Shown piece after piece: positions 24,923-34,976 of a stretch of DNA of 64,000 nucleotides. Positions within the stretch are counted from its first letter, which is position 1; every line of letters begins with the position of its first letter. Both the position numbers and the translations under genes were made by a program. Location: the NCBI GenBank assembly GCA_030388725.1, contig CP128857.1, positions 4,402,001 through 4,466,000 of the forward strand, written 5' to 3'. Under the pieces are notes generated by a model that saw only the letters and a program-made list of their open reading frames with translations, made no database searches and had not been told where the DNA came from. Source of the DNA: Prodigiosinella aquatilis. Lineage in GTDB: Bacteria; Pseudomonadota; Gammaproteobacteria; Enterobacterales; Enterobacteriaceae.

Positions 24923-26554
24923 TTACACTTCACGCTCTTCATCGTCTTCCTGTGACAGCGTCAACACATTGTAAGCGACCGCACAAAACAACGAGTTCAG
25001 ACGGTTCATATCTCCCAACAACCCAAGATGCAATGAACTGGTTTCCAGACTCTGTACGTTTTGCTGATGCAGTCGATCCACATGCGCGTGGGCATAGCGG
25101 CGGTTGAGAATACGAAAACGGTGTTTGGCACGGCGTAACCGTTTGGCGCTAGCCACATCCCCAGACAAAAATACCGACAGCCCAAGGCGCAAGTTGATCA
25201 CCAACTGCTCGTGCAAATGATTCAACTCGGTCAACCCTTGTGCAGAAAACGCACGCTGGCGCCCCATCGCCCCTTGGACGACATCACCGACAATGCGTTC
25301 GATAATATCGCCAGCCTGCTCCAGATTTAGTGCCATTTCAATGACTTCTGCCCAGCGTTGAGAATCTCGCTCATGTAGCCCTGTTTTCTCAATCTGGGCC
25401 AGATAGAGCTTGATGGCGTTGTACAGCACATCCACGTCATCGTCCAATTTGCGGATTTCACGTACCTGCTGACGGTTCCCTTGCAACACGTCATGATACA
25501 TATTGAGCATCTGCTCGATCACATCACCAATCCGCAACGTTTCACGGGCAGCGTTTGTCAGCGCCAGTACGGGAGTATCCAACGCGCTGATCTCCAGATG
25601 CCGGGGATGAAGACGGGGATCGATTTCCTGTTCAGTGGTAATCAGATTGCTGCACAGTTGCGCCATTCGTCCGGCAAAAGGCAGTAACAACACACAGCGG
25701 ATCAGGTTATAGAACAGGTGAAAATAGATAACCAGCTCTTCACTCGCCAGTGGGATACGGGCCAGACCATCAGCCAGATAACCGATGGCAGGCAATGCGG
25801 GCAGACAACCAATCAGCTTAAATAACATACTGCCCAACGCAACCTGGCGCGCCGCTGGACTTTGTGTACTGGCATTCATCAGCGTTAGCACACCACTCCC
25901 CAGGTTCGCGCCAATCACCAGACACAACGCCACTTCCAGCGAAATAACATGGCTGGCGGTAAGTGTGGCGGTTAACAATACCGCCGCCAGGCTGGAGTAG
26001 CTGATTACGGCAAACACAGCGCCGACCAATGCATCCAGCATCACATCCCCGGTCAACGAGGAAAACAACACCTTCACACCTGCGGTCTGGGTAATCGGGG
26101 TAGCGGCTTGCACAATGAGTTCAAGCGCCAGCAGAATCAAACCTAATCCGATAGCAACTCGCCCAAGCTGACCGGCATGGGTTTGTTTACGGCTCAGGAA
26201 AAAAATAACCCCCAGAAAAATCAACAGCGGAGAAAGCCAGGACAAATCAAACGTCAGGACCCGCACCATCAACGCGGTCCCGACATCGGCACCCAAGATA
26301 ATCACCAGTGCCGGGGCCAGGGCGATCAACCCTTGTGACACAAAAGAAGTGGTCAATAATGCAGTGGCATTACTGCTTTGAACCAATGCCGTGACGCCCA
26401 TGCCCGCCATAAAGGCCAGCGGTTTTTTATCAACGCTATCGCTGATTATCCGGCGCAAACGGGAACCATACACCCGCATAATGCCGGTCCGTACAATATG
26501 CGTTCCCCATACCAACAAAGCGATAGCAGAAAGTAAGTGCAACAGAGTTAACAC
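24923..26554 (-). CDS. yjbB: Na+/phosphate cotransporter family protein YjbB
   Basis: A 543-aa protein, the same length as E. coli YjbB when started at the GTG (VLTLLHLLSAIALLVWGTHI). Two repeats carry the QSS motif: ALVQSSNATALL and a related ISYSSLAAVLLTATLT. A C-terminal cytoplasmic PhoU-like domain starts near residue 345 and contains LDDDVDVLYNAIKLYLA and HRFRILNRRYAHAHVDRLHQ. YjbB exports phosphate in E. coli. A TTG at 26647 would add 31 residues, which I consider unlikely. It neighbours metH in E. coli; here a transporter gene lies between. Confidence 0.92.
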   Translation of the reverse strand: MLTLLHLLSAIALLVWGTHIVRTGIMRVYGSRLRRIISDSVDKKPLAFMAGMGVTALVQSSNATALLTTSFVSQGLIALAPALVIILGADVGTALMVRVLTFDLSWLSPLLIFLGVIFFLSRKQTHAGQLGRVAIGLGLILLALELIVQAATPITQTAGVKVLFSSLTGDVMLDALVGAVFAVISYSSLAAVLLTATLTASHVISLEVALCLVIGANLGSGVLTLMNASTQSPAARQVALGSMLFKLIGCLPALPAIGYLADGLARIPLASEELVIYFHLFYNLIRCVLLLPFAGRMAQLCSNLITTEQEIDPRLHPRHLEISALDTPVLALTNAARETLRIGDVIEQMLNMYHDVLQGNRQQVREIRKLDDDVDVLYNAIKLYLAQIEKTGLHERDSQRWAEVIEMALNLEQAGDIIERIVGDVVQGAMGRQRAFSAQGLTELNHLHEQLVINLRLGLSVFLSGDVASAKRLRRAKHRFRILNRRYAHAHVDRLHQQNVQSLETSSLHLGLLGDMNRLNSLFCAVAYNVLTLSQEDDEEREV

Positions 26555-26885
26555 AGAGCAATAATCCCATCCAATATAAGAAACATAACAATAAAAACAG
26601 CCTGTACCACCAAGGAGAAAGAGTACTCTCCTCGCAGATACTGGCATTATGATGCGTGTTGGCTATACCATCCGCCCCAAAGATTTCACCTCAGTCTGAC
26701 AGACCACCCTTTATTGTGAAAATTCATTTGCACAAATAACGGTAAAATTTTCAAAATACCCGCCCAAATCAACAAGTGGCTATTTTTCGCTTTTTAGGAT
26801 TTAAGCTAGCGCTATTCTGCGCACATACCTAACTTTAAAGCGTTAGCGTATTAGTAAACGTTTCCGATCTCAGCAAGGAAAATGG

Positions 26886-28340
26886 ATGAAGACCAAAACA
26901 TCATATGGCCTAAACTGGCTGCCTTTAGTAATTATCCTGATAATTGCCGCTATCTTTTGGCATATCACCCCACCGACAGGACTAAAACCAGCGGCCTGGC
27001 ATTCGGCTGTCATTTTTGTCTCTACCATTATCTGTATTGTGGCCAACGTATTACCCATCGGGGCCATCGGTATTATCAGTATCACTTTGTTTGCTCTCAC
27101 TTATGCCGCAGGCGATACCACCGCGAGTGCCTCCATCCAAACGGCACTGAGTGATTTGAACAGCTCACTCATCTGGCTGATTGTCGTCGCATTCATGATT
27201 GCCCGAGGGTTTATTAAAACCGGTCTGGGGCGTCGTATCGCACTACAAATGATTCGTATGCTCGGTAAACGGACGCTGGGCCTGGCCTATGGTCTGGCAT
27301 TTGCGGACCTGGTGTTATCGCCTGCCATGCCGAGTAACACCGCCCGTTGCGGCGGGGTAATCTATCCGATTGCTGACTCACTGGCCCGTAGCTTCGATTC
27401 CAAACCGGAAGATGCATCCCGCAGTAAGATTGGTACCTTCTTGATTACGTGTATCGGTAACGTTAACGATGTCACCGCAGCGATGTTTATGACCGGTTAC
27501 ACCGGTAATCTGCTAGCGGTAAAACTGGCAGCTAACGCCGGTATTACCATCACCTGGGGTAGTTGGTTCGTGGCAGCGGTGGTGCCTTGCATGATTTCCC
27601 TGCTGCTGGTCCCGTTGTGCGTTTATATCCTGGTAAAACCGAAAATCCGCCATACGCCAGAGGCACCCAAGCTGGCCATTTCCGAACTGGGTAAAATGGG
27701 CAAGATGAGTCGGGGAGAATGGCTGATGGCCGCCACGGTACTGATCCTGCTGGTATTGTGGATTTTTGGTGGCGTACTGGGCGTGAATGCCACCACTGCG
27801 TCTTTTGTCGGCTTATCCATATTGCTGTTAACCGGGGTATTAAACTGGGAAGACGTCAAGAGTGAAAAAAGTGCCTGGGACACGCTGATTTGGTTCGCCG
27901 CGCTGTTGATGATGGCTAACCAGCTGAAAAGACTTGGTTTCACAACCTGGTTTGGTGATCTCATCGGTACCAATATAGGCCATATGATGGGGAACACCAG
28001 TTGGGTACTGGTACTGCTGTTACTCAATGCCGCCTATTTCTATACCCACTATTTCTTTGCCAGTGGTAATGCACAGATTGCCGCTCTGTACGCGGTATTC
28101 CTGGGTGTCGGTATCAGTCTGCATATCCCGGCAGCACCGATGGCGATGATGCTGGCTTTCACCAGTAGCCTGTACTGCTCACTAACACAATATACCCACG
28201 CTCGCGGTCCGATTCTGTTCGGGTCTGGCTATGTGCCTACCGTCGTCTGGTGGAGAACCGGGTTTGCTATCAGTCTGGTTAACCAGGCAATTTTCATGTC
28301 CGCTGGCCTGCTGTGGTGGAAAGTGATCGGCCTGTATTAA
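26886..28340 (+). CDS. DASS-family dicarboxylate/anion transporter
   Basis: A 484-aa membrane protein of the divalent anion:sodium symporter family, CitT/TtdT/YflS branch. The two SNT-like ion and substrate motifs are PAMPSNTARCGGVIYPIADS and TSSLYCSLTQYTHARGPILF. About 12 hydrophobic segments are present. It probably moves malate, 2-oxoglutarate, tartrate or succinate, often by exchange; the substrate cannot be fixed from sequence. The ribosome site is AAGGA. It is a single gene without an enzyme partner, lying between yjbB and metH, which are adjacent in E. coli. Confidence 0.9.
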   Translation: MKTKTSYGLNWLPLVIILIIAAIFWHITPPTGLKPAAWHSAVIFVSTIICIVANVLPIGAIGIISITLFALTYAAGDTTASASIQTALSDLNSSLIWLIVVAFMIARGFIKTGLGRRIALQMIRMLGKRTLGLAYGLAFADLVLSPAMPSNTARCGGVIYPIADSLARSFDSKPEDASRSKIGTFLITCIGNVNDVTAAMFMTGYTGNLLAVKLAANAGITITWGSWFVAAVVPCMISLLLVPLCVYILVKPKIRHTPEAPKLAISELGKMGKMSRGEWLMAATVLILLVLWIFGGVLGVNATTASFVGLSILLLTGVLNWEDVKSEKSAWDTLIWFAALLMMANQLKRLGFTTWFGDLIGTNIGHMMGNTSWVLVLLLLNAAYFYTHYFFASGNAQIAALYAVFLGVGISLHIPAAPMAMMLAFTSSLYCSLTQYTHARGPILFGSGYVPTVVWWRTGFAISLVNQAIFMSAGLLWWKVIGLY

Positions 28341-28361
28341 TACCCGACAAATAAAACGTAG

Positions 28362-28383
28362 ACGGGCACCGTAGGGTGCCCGT
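28362..28383. terminator. Hairpin between the DASS gene and metH
   Basis: ACGGGCACC and GGTGCCCGT form a stem with a short loop, 21 bp after the transporter stop and 65 bp before the convergent metH stop. The T tail is poor on both strands. Confidence 0.55.
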
Positions 28384-28448
28384 TCTATGCCATACCGCCA
28401 ACGCATTCTCTCTGATATCTGCCTGCCATCCGACGCCCTGGTAAAATA

Positions 28449-31400
28449 TTAATCCGCGTCATACCCCAGATTCGGGGCTAACCAGCGTTCAACTTCACTT
28501 ACCGTCATCTGCTTGCGCAGGGCGTAGTCTTCCACCTGATCGCGCTGAATCTGTGCTACGGCAAAATACTTACTTTCAGGGTGGCTGAAATACCAGCCGG
28601 ATACTGAGGCACCCGGCCACATGGCATAGGATTCCGTCAACTTCATTCCTGCTTGATTGTCCACATCCAGCAGCTGCCAGATGGTAGCTTTCTCGGTATG
28701 TTCCGGGCACGCCGCATACCCCGGAGCTGGGCGGATACCCTGATAATTTTCACGAATCAGCTCATCGTTACCAAGATTTTCATTCGGCGCGTATCCCCAG
28801 TAAACTTTACGTACCCGCTCGTGCAAATATTCGGCAAAGGCTTCCGCCAGACGATCCGCCAGCGCTTTGAGCATAATCTTGTTGTAATCATCGTGTTGCG
28901 CTTCCCACTGTTCCGCCAGCAGATCTTCTTCCAACCCACCGGTAACGGCAAATGCTCCGATATAGTCTGGCTTTCCACTGGATTTCGGGGCGACAAAATC
29001 GGCCAGACAATAGTTGGGGAAGTCGATTTTTTCGGTTTGCTGGCGCAAATGATGGCCTACCGCACGTACCTCATTGCGATGCTCATCAGTGTAAATCTCA
29101 ATATCATCCCCGACACGATTGGCCGGAAATATCCCAACCACACCACGTGGGTTGAGCGATCCCTCTGCGGCCAATGAATCCAGCATGGTATTCGCGTCGG
29201 CAAACAACCGTTTAGCTTCTTCGCCCACCACATCATCTTCCAGAATGCGCGGGTATTTGCCAGCCAGCGACCAGGTCATGAAGAACGGTGTCCAGTCAAT
29301 ATAGTTACGCAGGGTTTCAATGCTGGCGGAAACCTGCTGTGCACCCAGTCGATGCGCCACTGGCGGCGTGTAATTTTTCCAGTCGATGGTCTGGGCATTA
29401 TCCCGTGCCACTGCCAATGATACCGGCGGTGTACGTGGTTTTTTACGACCATGCTGAATGCGCACCGTTTCATACTCTTTGCGGATACGGGCGACAAATT
29501 CATCGTGTTGCGTTTCTGACAGCAACGCCGATACGACCCCGACGGAACGTGAAGCATTTTGTACGTAGACGGTTGGACCACTGTAGTTTTGTTCTATCTT
29601 CACTGCGGTATGCGCTTTGGATGTGGTGGCACCACCGATCAGCAACGGCAACGTAAAGCCCTGACGTTCCATTTCTTTTGCCACATTCACCATTTCATCC
29701 AGAGATGGCGTGATCAACCCCGACAACCCGATAATATCGACGTTCTCTTCCCGTGCGGTTTTCAAAATTTTATCGGTGGGAACCATCACGCCCAGATCGA
29801 TAATCTCGTAGTTATTACACTGCAACACGACACCCACAATGTTCTTGCCGATATCATGTACATCGCCTTTCACCGTTGCCAACAGGATCTTCCCGGCGGT
29901 GGAACCTTTCGCCTTGCTGGCTTCAATAAAAGGTTCCAGATAGGCTACCGCCTGCTTCATGACTCGGGCGGACTTCACGACTTGAGGCAGAAACATTTTC
30001 CCGGCACCGAACAGATCGCCCACCACATTCATACCATCCATCAGCGGCCCTTCAATCACCTCAATCGGGCGTTCTGACTGTTGGCGTGCCTCTTCGGTAT
30101 CCTGCTCAATAAATTCGGTAATACCTTTGATCAGAGAATACTCCAGCCGTTTTTTCACCGGCCAGCTATGCCACTCGTGTTGCGGTTTATTGCTGTCACC
30201 CTCGGATTTGCTACCACGGTATTTTTCCGCCAGACCCAGCATCTGTTCCGTTGCATCGCTGCGACGGTTAAGAATCACATCCTCCACCGCATCACGCAGC
30301 TCGGCGGGTAAATCATCATAGATCGCCAACTGACCTGCATTCACAATCCCCATATCCATACCATTACGGATAGCGTAATACAGGAATACCGCGTGTATGG
30401 CTTCACGAACCGGATTATTGCCACGGAATGAGAACGACACGTTAGACACACCACCGGAAATCAACGCATGCGGCAATTGCGCTTTAATATCGGCACAGGC
30501 TTCAATGAAATCAACGGCATAGTTGTTATGTTCGTCAATGCCGGTCGCCACGGCAAAAATATTGGGGTCGAAAATAATATCTTCCGGCGGGAAGCCAACC
30601 TCTTCTGTCAGGAGGCGATAGGCCCGGCGACAAATATCAATCTTGCGGGCCCGGGTATCCGCCTGCCCTACTTCATCAAACGCCATCACGACAACAGCCG
30701 CGCCATAGCGTCGTACCAATTTGGCGTGATGGAGAAAAATATCTTCCCCTTCCTTCATGGAAATCGAGTTGACGATACCTTTGCCCTGAATACATTTCAG
30801 CCCGGCTTCGATTACCTCCCATTTGGAAGAGTCAATCATGATGGGGACGCGGGCGATATCCGGCTCACCGGCAATCAAGTTGAGAAAACGCACCATCGCC
30901 GCTTCGGCGTTCAGCATCCCCTCATCCATGTTGATATCGATAATCTGTGCACCGCTTTCCACCTGTTGGCGGGCCACATCCAACGCTTCGTTATATTTTT
31001 CTTCTTTGATCAAGCGTTTGAAACGGGCTGAACCGGTCACATTGGTACGTTCGCCGACGTTGACGAATAGTGTGTCATCACTAATGTTCAGGGGTTCCAG
31101 TCCTGCCAACCGGCAGGCGACTGGCAGAGTCGGCAACACGCGCGGAGCCACACCGTCCACTGCCTGAGCGATAGCCGCAATATGCTGCGGCGTGGTGCCA
31201 CAGCACCCACCCACAATATTCAGAAAACCGGCGCGCGCCCATTCGCCAATCTGCTGTGCCATCTCTTGCGCATCCAGATCGTACTCACCAAACGCGTTAG
31301 GTAATCCGGCGTTAGGATGCGCGGTGACATAACATTCGGCAATACGCGCCAATTCCGCCACATACTGCCGTAACTCATCCGGCCCCAGCGCACAGTTAAG

Positions 31401-32138
31401 ACCAAATGACAACGGCCTGGCATGACGCAGTGCATTGTAGAATCCTTCCGTCGTCTGGCCAGACAGCGTACGGCCGGAGGCGTCGGTAATCGTGCCAGAA
31501 ATCATCACCGGCAGCGTGATACCCAACGCCTCAAATTCGCTTTCTACCGCAAATACCGCCGCTTTGGCATTCAGTGTGTCAAAAATGGTTTCGAGCATAA
31601 TCAAATCGACACCACCCTCGATCAGCGCTCGGGTAGATTCCCGGTAAGCATCAACGAGTTGATCAAAGCTGACATTGCGGAATGCCGGGTCGTTCACATC
31701 TGGTGATATTGAGGCAGTGCGGTTGGTTGGCCCAAGAACACCCGCGACATAACGCGGTTTATTCGGTGTCCGTGTGCTCCATTCATCGGCACAGGCGCGT
31801 GCCAATCGGGCGGCAGCGGTGTTAATCTCAGCCGACAACGCCGCCATGTCATAATCGGCCATGGCAATGCGGGTCGAGTTAAAGGTATTGGTTTCCAGAA
31901 TATCGGCACCCGCTTCCAGGTAACCATCATGAATAGCGGTAATCACATCCGGCTTAGTCAGCACCAACAGGTCATTGTTACCTTTCAGATCGCTAGGCCA
32001 GTCAGCAAAACGGGCGCCGCGATAATCCTCTTCCTGCAAATGATAACTCTGGATCATGGTTCCCATGCCACCATCCAAAATCATAATGCGTTGTGCCAAC
32101 TGCTGTTGTAATTCGTTTAACCGATTCGTCGCCATCAT
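28449..32138 (-). CDS. metH: Cobalamin-dependent methionine synthase MetH
   Basis: A 1229-aa four-module enzyme that transfers a methyl group from methyltetrahydrofolate to homocysteine. The homocysteine domain has zinc cysteines in GLNCALGP (about 247) and GGCCGT (about 310-311). The folate domain begins near VNVGERTNVTGSARF. The B12 domain carries the DVHDIGKN ligand motif. The C-terminal AdoMet reactivation domain includes RPAPGYAACPEH. E. coli MetH has 1227 aa. Two adjacent ATGs (32138, 32135) follow GGAAAAG; the second has better spacing. It is divergent from iclR. In E. coli the two are adjacent but point the same way, so an inversion of one is implied. Confidence 0.97.
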   Translation of the reverse strand: MMATNRLNELQQQLAQRIMILDGGMGTMIQSYHLQEEDYRGARFADWPSDLKGNNDLLVLTKPDVITAIHDGYLEAGADILETNTFNSTRIAMADYDMAALSAEINTAAARLARACADEWSTRTPNKPRYVAGVLGPTNRTASISPDVNDPAFRNVSFDQLVDAYRESTRALIEGGVDLIMLETIFDTLNAKAAVFAVESEFEALGITLPVMISGTITDASGRTLSGQTTEGFYNALRHARPLSFGLNCALGPDELRQYVAELARIAECYVTAHPNAGLPNAFGEYDLDAQEMAQQIGEWARAGFLNIVGGCCGTTPQHIAAIAQAVDGVAPRVLPTLPVACRLAGLEPLNISDDTLFVNVGERTNVTGSARFKRLIKEEKYNEALDVARQQVESGAQIIDINMDEGMLNAEAAMVRFLNLIAGEPDIARVPIMIDSSKWEVIEAGLKCIQGKGIVNSISMKEGEDIFLHHAKLVRRYGAAVVVMAFDEVGQADTRARKIDICRRAYRLLTEEVGFPPEDIIFDPNIFAVATGIDEHNNYAVDFIEACADIKAQLPHALISGGVSNVSFSFRGNNPVREAIHAVFLYYAIRNGMDMGIVNAGQLAIYDDLPAELRDAVEDVILNRRSDATEQMLGLAEKYRGSKSEGDSNKPQHEWHSWPVKKRLEYSLIKGITEFIEQDTEEARQQSERPIEVIEGPLMDGMNVVGDLFGAGKMFLPQVVKSARVMKQAVAYLEPFIEASKAKGSTAGKILLATVKGDVHDIGKNIVGVVLQCNNYEIIDLGVMVPTDKILKTAREENVDIIGLSGLITPSLDEMVNVAKEMERQGFTLPLLIGGATTSKAHTAVKIEQNYSGPTVYVQNASRSVGVVSALLSETQHDEFVARIRKEYETVRIQHGRKKPRTPPVSLAVARDNAQTIDWKNYTPPVAHRLGAQQVSASIETLRNYIDWTPFFMTWSLAGKYPRILEDDVVGEEAKRLFADANTMLDSLAAEGSLNPRGVVGIFPANRVGDDIEIYTDEHRNEVRAVGHHLRQQTEKIDFPNYCLADFVAPKSSGKPDYIGAFAVTGGLEEDLLAEQWEAQHDDYNKIMLKALADRLAEAFAEYLHERVRKVYWGYAPNENLGNDELIRENYQGIRPAPGYAACPEHTEKATIWQLLDVDNQAGMKLTESYAMWPGASVSGWYFSHPESKYFAVAQIQRDQVEDYALRKQMTVSEVERWLAPNLGYDAD

Positions 32139-32290
32139 CTTTTCCAGTCGTCAATCCCCATCGCCGCTGCGAAGGTCTATCCTAGCACAAGTTCACCCCC
32201 TGCCAGCCCCATGCCAGATGAGAGTTTCTCAGTTATTGACACCAACTTATCAGGTGTTGCAGAAGAAGGTTGCAATCTCTGAAAAAAAAA

Positions 32291-32305
32291 CGAAAATCAA
32301 TTCCA
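32291..32305. promoter_or_regulatory. Candidate IclR autoregulatory site
   Basis: Read on the minus strand, TGGAATTGATTTTCG matches about 11-12 bases of the IclR consensus TGGAAATNATTTCCA. It lies 24 bp before the iclR ATG, where autorepression would act. Confidence 0.5.
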
Positions 32306-32329
32306 TTATATGAAAAAGGAACCGAGATC

Positions 32330-33157
32330 ATGACGCCACCAGAGCCAGTCAAACGAGGAAAGAAACCCAGAGCCACTACCGTGGCAGCTCAACCCGCAGG
32401 GCAGGTACAATCACTGACGCGTGGTCTGACCCTGTTGGAATACATTGCCAAGGCAAATGGCAGTATCGCCTTGACTGATTTGGCTCAGCAGGCCGGTTTA
32501 CCCAATTCCACTACTCATCGGTTACTAAGCACTATGCAGCAGCAAGGCTTTGTCCGTCAGGTGGGTGAACTGGGGTTATGGACCATTGGTGCGCAGGCGT
32601 TTGTGGTCGGCAGTAGCTTCCTGCAAAGCCGTAACTTACTGACCATGGTGCACCCAACGCTACGCAAGCTGATGGAAAGCTCAGGGGAAACCGTCAATCT
32701 CGCGGTGCTCGACCACTCAGATTATCAGGCCATCATTATCGATCAGGTACAATGTACCGCGCTGATGCGGATGTCTGCCCCCATCGGCGGTAAGTTGCCC
32801 ATGCACGCCTCTGGCGCTGGCAAAGCCTTTTTGGCCAGCCTGCCGGATGACAAGATCTCGCAGCTACTGCATAAAAAAGGGTTGCACAGTTACACACCAC
32901 ACACCTGCAATTCACAGAATTTAAAAGAAAATCTGGCGCAAATACGCAAGCAGGGTTATTCGTTTGACGATGAAGAACACGCGCTGGGGCTACGTTGTGT
33001 GGCCGCCTGTATTCTGGATGAACATCATGAAGCCTTTGCCGCCATTTCTATTTCCGGCCCGATATCCCGAATCACAAATGATCGCACTACTGAATTGGGT
33101 GCACTGGTCATCAAGGCGGCTAAAGACATCACTTATGAATATGGTGGCATACGCTAA
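32330..33157 (+). CDS. iclR: Glyoxylate-bypass repressor IclR
   Basis: A 275-aa IclR-family regulator (E. coli 274). A winged helix near residues 28-90 (ALTDLAQQAGLPNSTTHRLL) is followed by the effector domain with GKLPMHASGAGKAFLA. It represses aceBAK and itself and responds to glyoxylate and pyruvate. I start at the ATG at 32330 (MTPPEPVKRGKKP), which aligns with E. coli, rather than the TTG at 32270. Its targets lie convergently just downstream. Confidence 0.95.
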   Translation: MTPPEPVKRGKKPRATTVAAQPAGQVQSLTRGLTLLEYIAKANGSIALTDLAQQAGLPNSTTHRLLSTMQQQGFVRQVGELGLWTIGAQAFVVGSSFLQSRNLLTMVHPTLRKLMESSGETVNLAVLDHSDYQAIIIDQVQCTALMRMSAPIGGKLPMHASGAGKAFLASLPDDKISQLLHKKGLHSYTPHTCNSQNLKENLAQIRKQGYSFDDEEHALGLRCVAACILDEHHEAFAAISISGPISRITNDRTTELGALVIKAAKDITYEYGGIR

Positions 33158-33174
33158 CGGTATATCACTCAGTG

Positions 33175-34929
33175 TCAGGCAGCACTGACTCGTGGCCCTA
33201 TCGGTACAGCATTACGCTGACTAAAACGTTTTCTGCGCCGATAGGCATAAACATCTTCAATATGCCCCTCACGGATACGCTGCTGTAACGCCCGCCAGTA
33301 ATCCGCCTGAAACAGATCGCCATGAATCTCTTCGAATAACGACGACAAGCGGCGATCGCCACACAGAAACAGGCGAAATTCCTCCGGGAACACATCATTT
33401 GACGCCACGCTGTACCAGGGCTCAGCCGCCAGTTCATCTTCAGGATAGCGTGGGGGTGGAATATCGCGGAAATTCACTTCCGTCATGTAGCAGATCTCGT
33501 CGTAATCGTAGAATACGACCCGCCCGTGTCGGGTAACACCAAAGTTCTTGAACAACATATCACCAGGGAAGATATTTGCCGCAGCCAACTGCTTGATAGC
33601 ATTACCGTACTCTTCAATCACATCCCGCAGTTGCTGTTCGTTCGCCTGCTCCAGATAGATATTCAGCGGCGTCATGCGGCGTTCCATATACAAATGGCGA
33701 ATGATCAGTTTGTCGCCTGAATATTCCAGTTTCTCCGGTACTTCTCTTTGCAATTCCGCCAGCAGTTCCGGACTGATACGGCGCATTTCGATCACGAAAT
33801 TTTCGTACTCCTGCGTATCAGCCATACGCCCAACCCGATCGTGCTCCTTCACCAAGCGATAACAGGCCCGAACCCGTTCCTCATTTACCTCTTTCTGCGG
33901 GGCGAAATGATCTTTTATCACTTTGAACACGCGGTCAAAGGCCGGTAATGTGAATACCAACATGACCATACCTTTCACACCTGGCGCAATAATGAATTGC
34001 TCCTCCGAATCCGCCATATAATTCAGATACTCGCGGTAATATTCGGTTTTGCTGTGCTTCTGGCATCCTATCGCCAGATACAGTTCCGCCGTAGTTTTGC
34101 CGGGCAGAATATCGCGCAACCAAGCCACCAGCGCAGACGGCAATGGCGCATACACCATGAAGTAGGAACGCGCGAAACCAAACACAATGCTGGCTTCCGC
34201 CTGCGTCGTCAGGCAAGTATCAATAAACAGGGCGCCGTGCTCACTATGGTGAATCGGCAACAAAAAAGGGAATACACCATCAGGCAAATACAGTTTTCCC
34301 ACCAGCCAGGCAGCTTTATTACGATAAAACAACTCGTTGGCCACCTGTAATGACGCCTGCGATAATGAGTCATCCGCAAAATCCTGCTGTAGCGCGTCCA
34401 CAATATAATCAATGTCGCGGTCCAGATTTTCCCACGGTAAACGCAACGGCAAATCCGTCAGAAGCTTTTTCAACATGGCCGGCCAACCGTCGGTTGGTGT
34501 AAAAGTTTTTGCCAAGGGACGAGGAATTTCATGGAAACGTTGTTCTGGTTGTGAACTGAACACGAACAACTTATCCGGCGTCAGCTCACGATGATTAAAC
34601 AGGCGGCAATAAACGGAATTAAAGAAGCTTTCCGCAATTTCAAAACGTGGGTAATCCGGCAGCAACGAGGTGTAAATCTGCTTTACCCGCTCGACAAAAC
34701 CCGCGTCATAACACTGTGAACCGGTGATACACCCCAACTGTGCCACCACCAGTCCAACATGATGATCGTAAAGGTGGATCCTCTGCTTCATAGATTGCTG
34801 AACGGCTAGCCAGTCGGCGCGTTCAAAACGCTGCTGAGCACCAGCAGTGACTTCCAGAAAACGACCATACTGCGCATCAAAACCTTGTAATATCGTCTGG
34901 GCTACCAAATGTTCTCGATCATGAATCAT
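33175..34929 (-). CDS. aceK: Isocitrate dehydrogenase kinase/phosphatase AceK
   Basis: A 584-aa bifunctional enzyme (E. coli 578) that phosphorylates isocitrate dehydrogenase to push isocitrate into the glyoxylate shunt. Segments AQTILQGFDAQYGRFLEVT, YDYDEICYMTEVNFRDIPPP and EGHIEDVYAYRRRKRF are nearly those of E. coli. The ATG at 34929 has GGAG 6 bases before it. It is the third gene of aceBAK, and a hairpin separates it from aceA, which probably lowers its expression. Confidence 0.96.
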   Translation of the reverse strand: MIHDREHLVAQTILQGFDAQYGRFLEVTAGAQQRFERADWLAVQQSMKQRIHLYDHHVGLVVAQLGCITGSQCYDAGFVERVKQIYTSLLPDYPRFEIAESFFNSVYCRLFNHRELTPDKLFVFSSQPEQRFHEIPRPLAKTFTPTDGWPAMLKKLLTDLPLRLPWENLDRDIDYIVDALQQDFADDSLSQASLQVANELFYRNKAAWLVGKLYLPDGVFPFLLPIHHSEHGALFIDTCLTTQAEASIVFGFARSYFMVYAPLPSALVAWLRDILPGKTTAELYLAIGCQKHSKTEYYREYLNYMADSEEQFIIAPGVKGMVMLVFTLPAFDRVFKVIKDHFAPQKEVNEERVRACYRLVKEHDRVGRMADTQEYENFVIEMRRISPELLAELQREVPEKLEYSGDKLIIRHLYMERRMTPLNIYLEQANEQQLRDVIEEYGNAIKQLAAANIFPGDMLFKNFGVTRHGRVVFYDYDEICYMTEVNFRDIPPPRYPEDELAAEPWYSVASNDVFPEEFRLFLCGDRRLSSLFEEIHGDLFQADYWRALQQRIREGHIEDVYAYRRRKRFSQRNAVPIGPRVSAA

Positions 34930-34949
34930 CGTGATCTCCATACGAATAC

Positions 34950-34968
34950 GGCCAGCACAAGGCTGGCC
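34950..34968 (-). promoter_or_regulatory. Intercistronic stem-loop between aceA and aceK
   Basis: GGCCAGC and GCTGGCC form a perfect 7-bp stem with a five-base loop (19 bases in all) in the 47-bp gap. In E. coli a hairpin here is linked to the much lower output of aceK than of aceA. No T tail is present, so read-through is expected. Confidence 0.7.
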
Positions 34969-34976
34969 GCTCAAGA

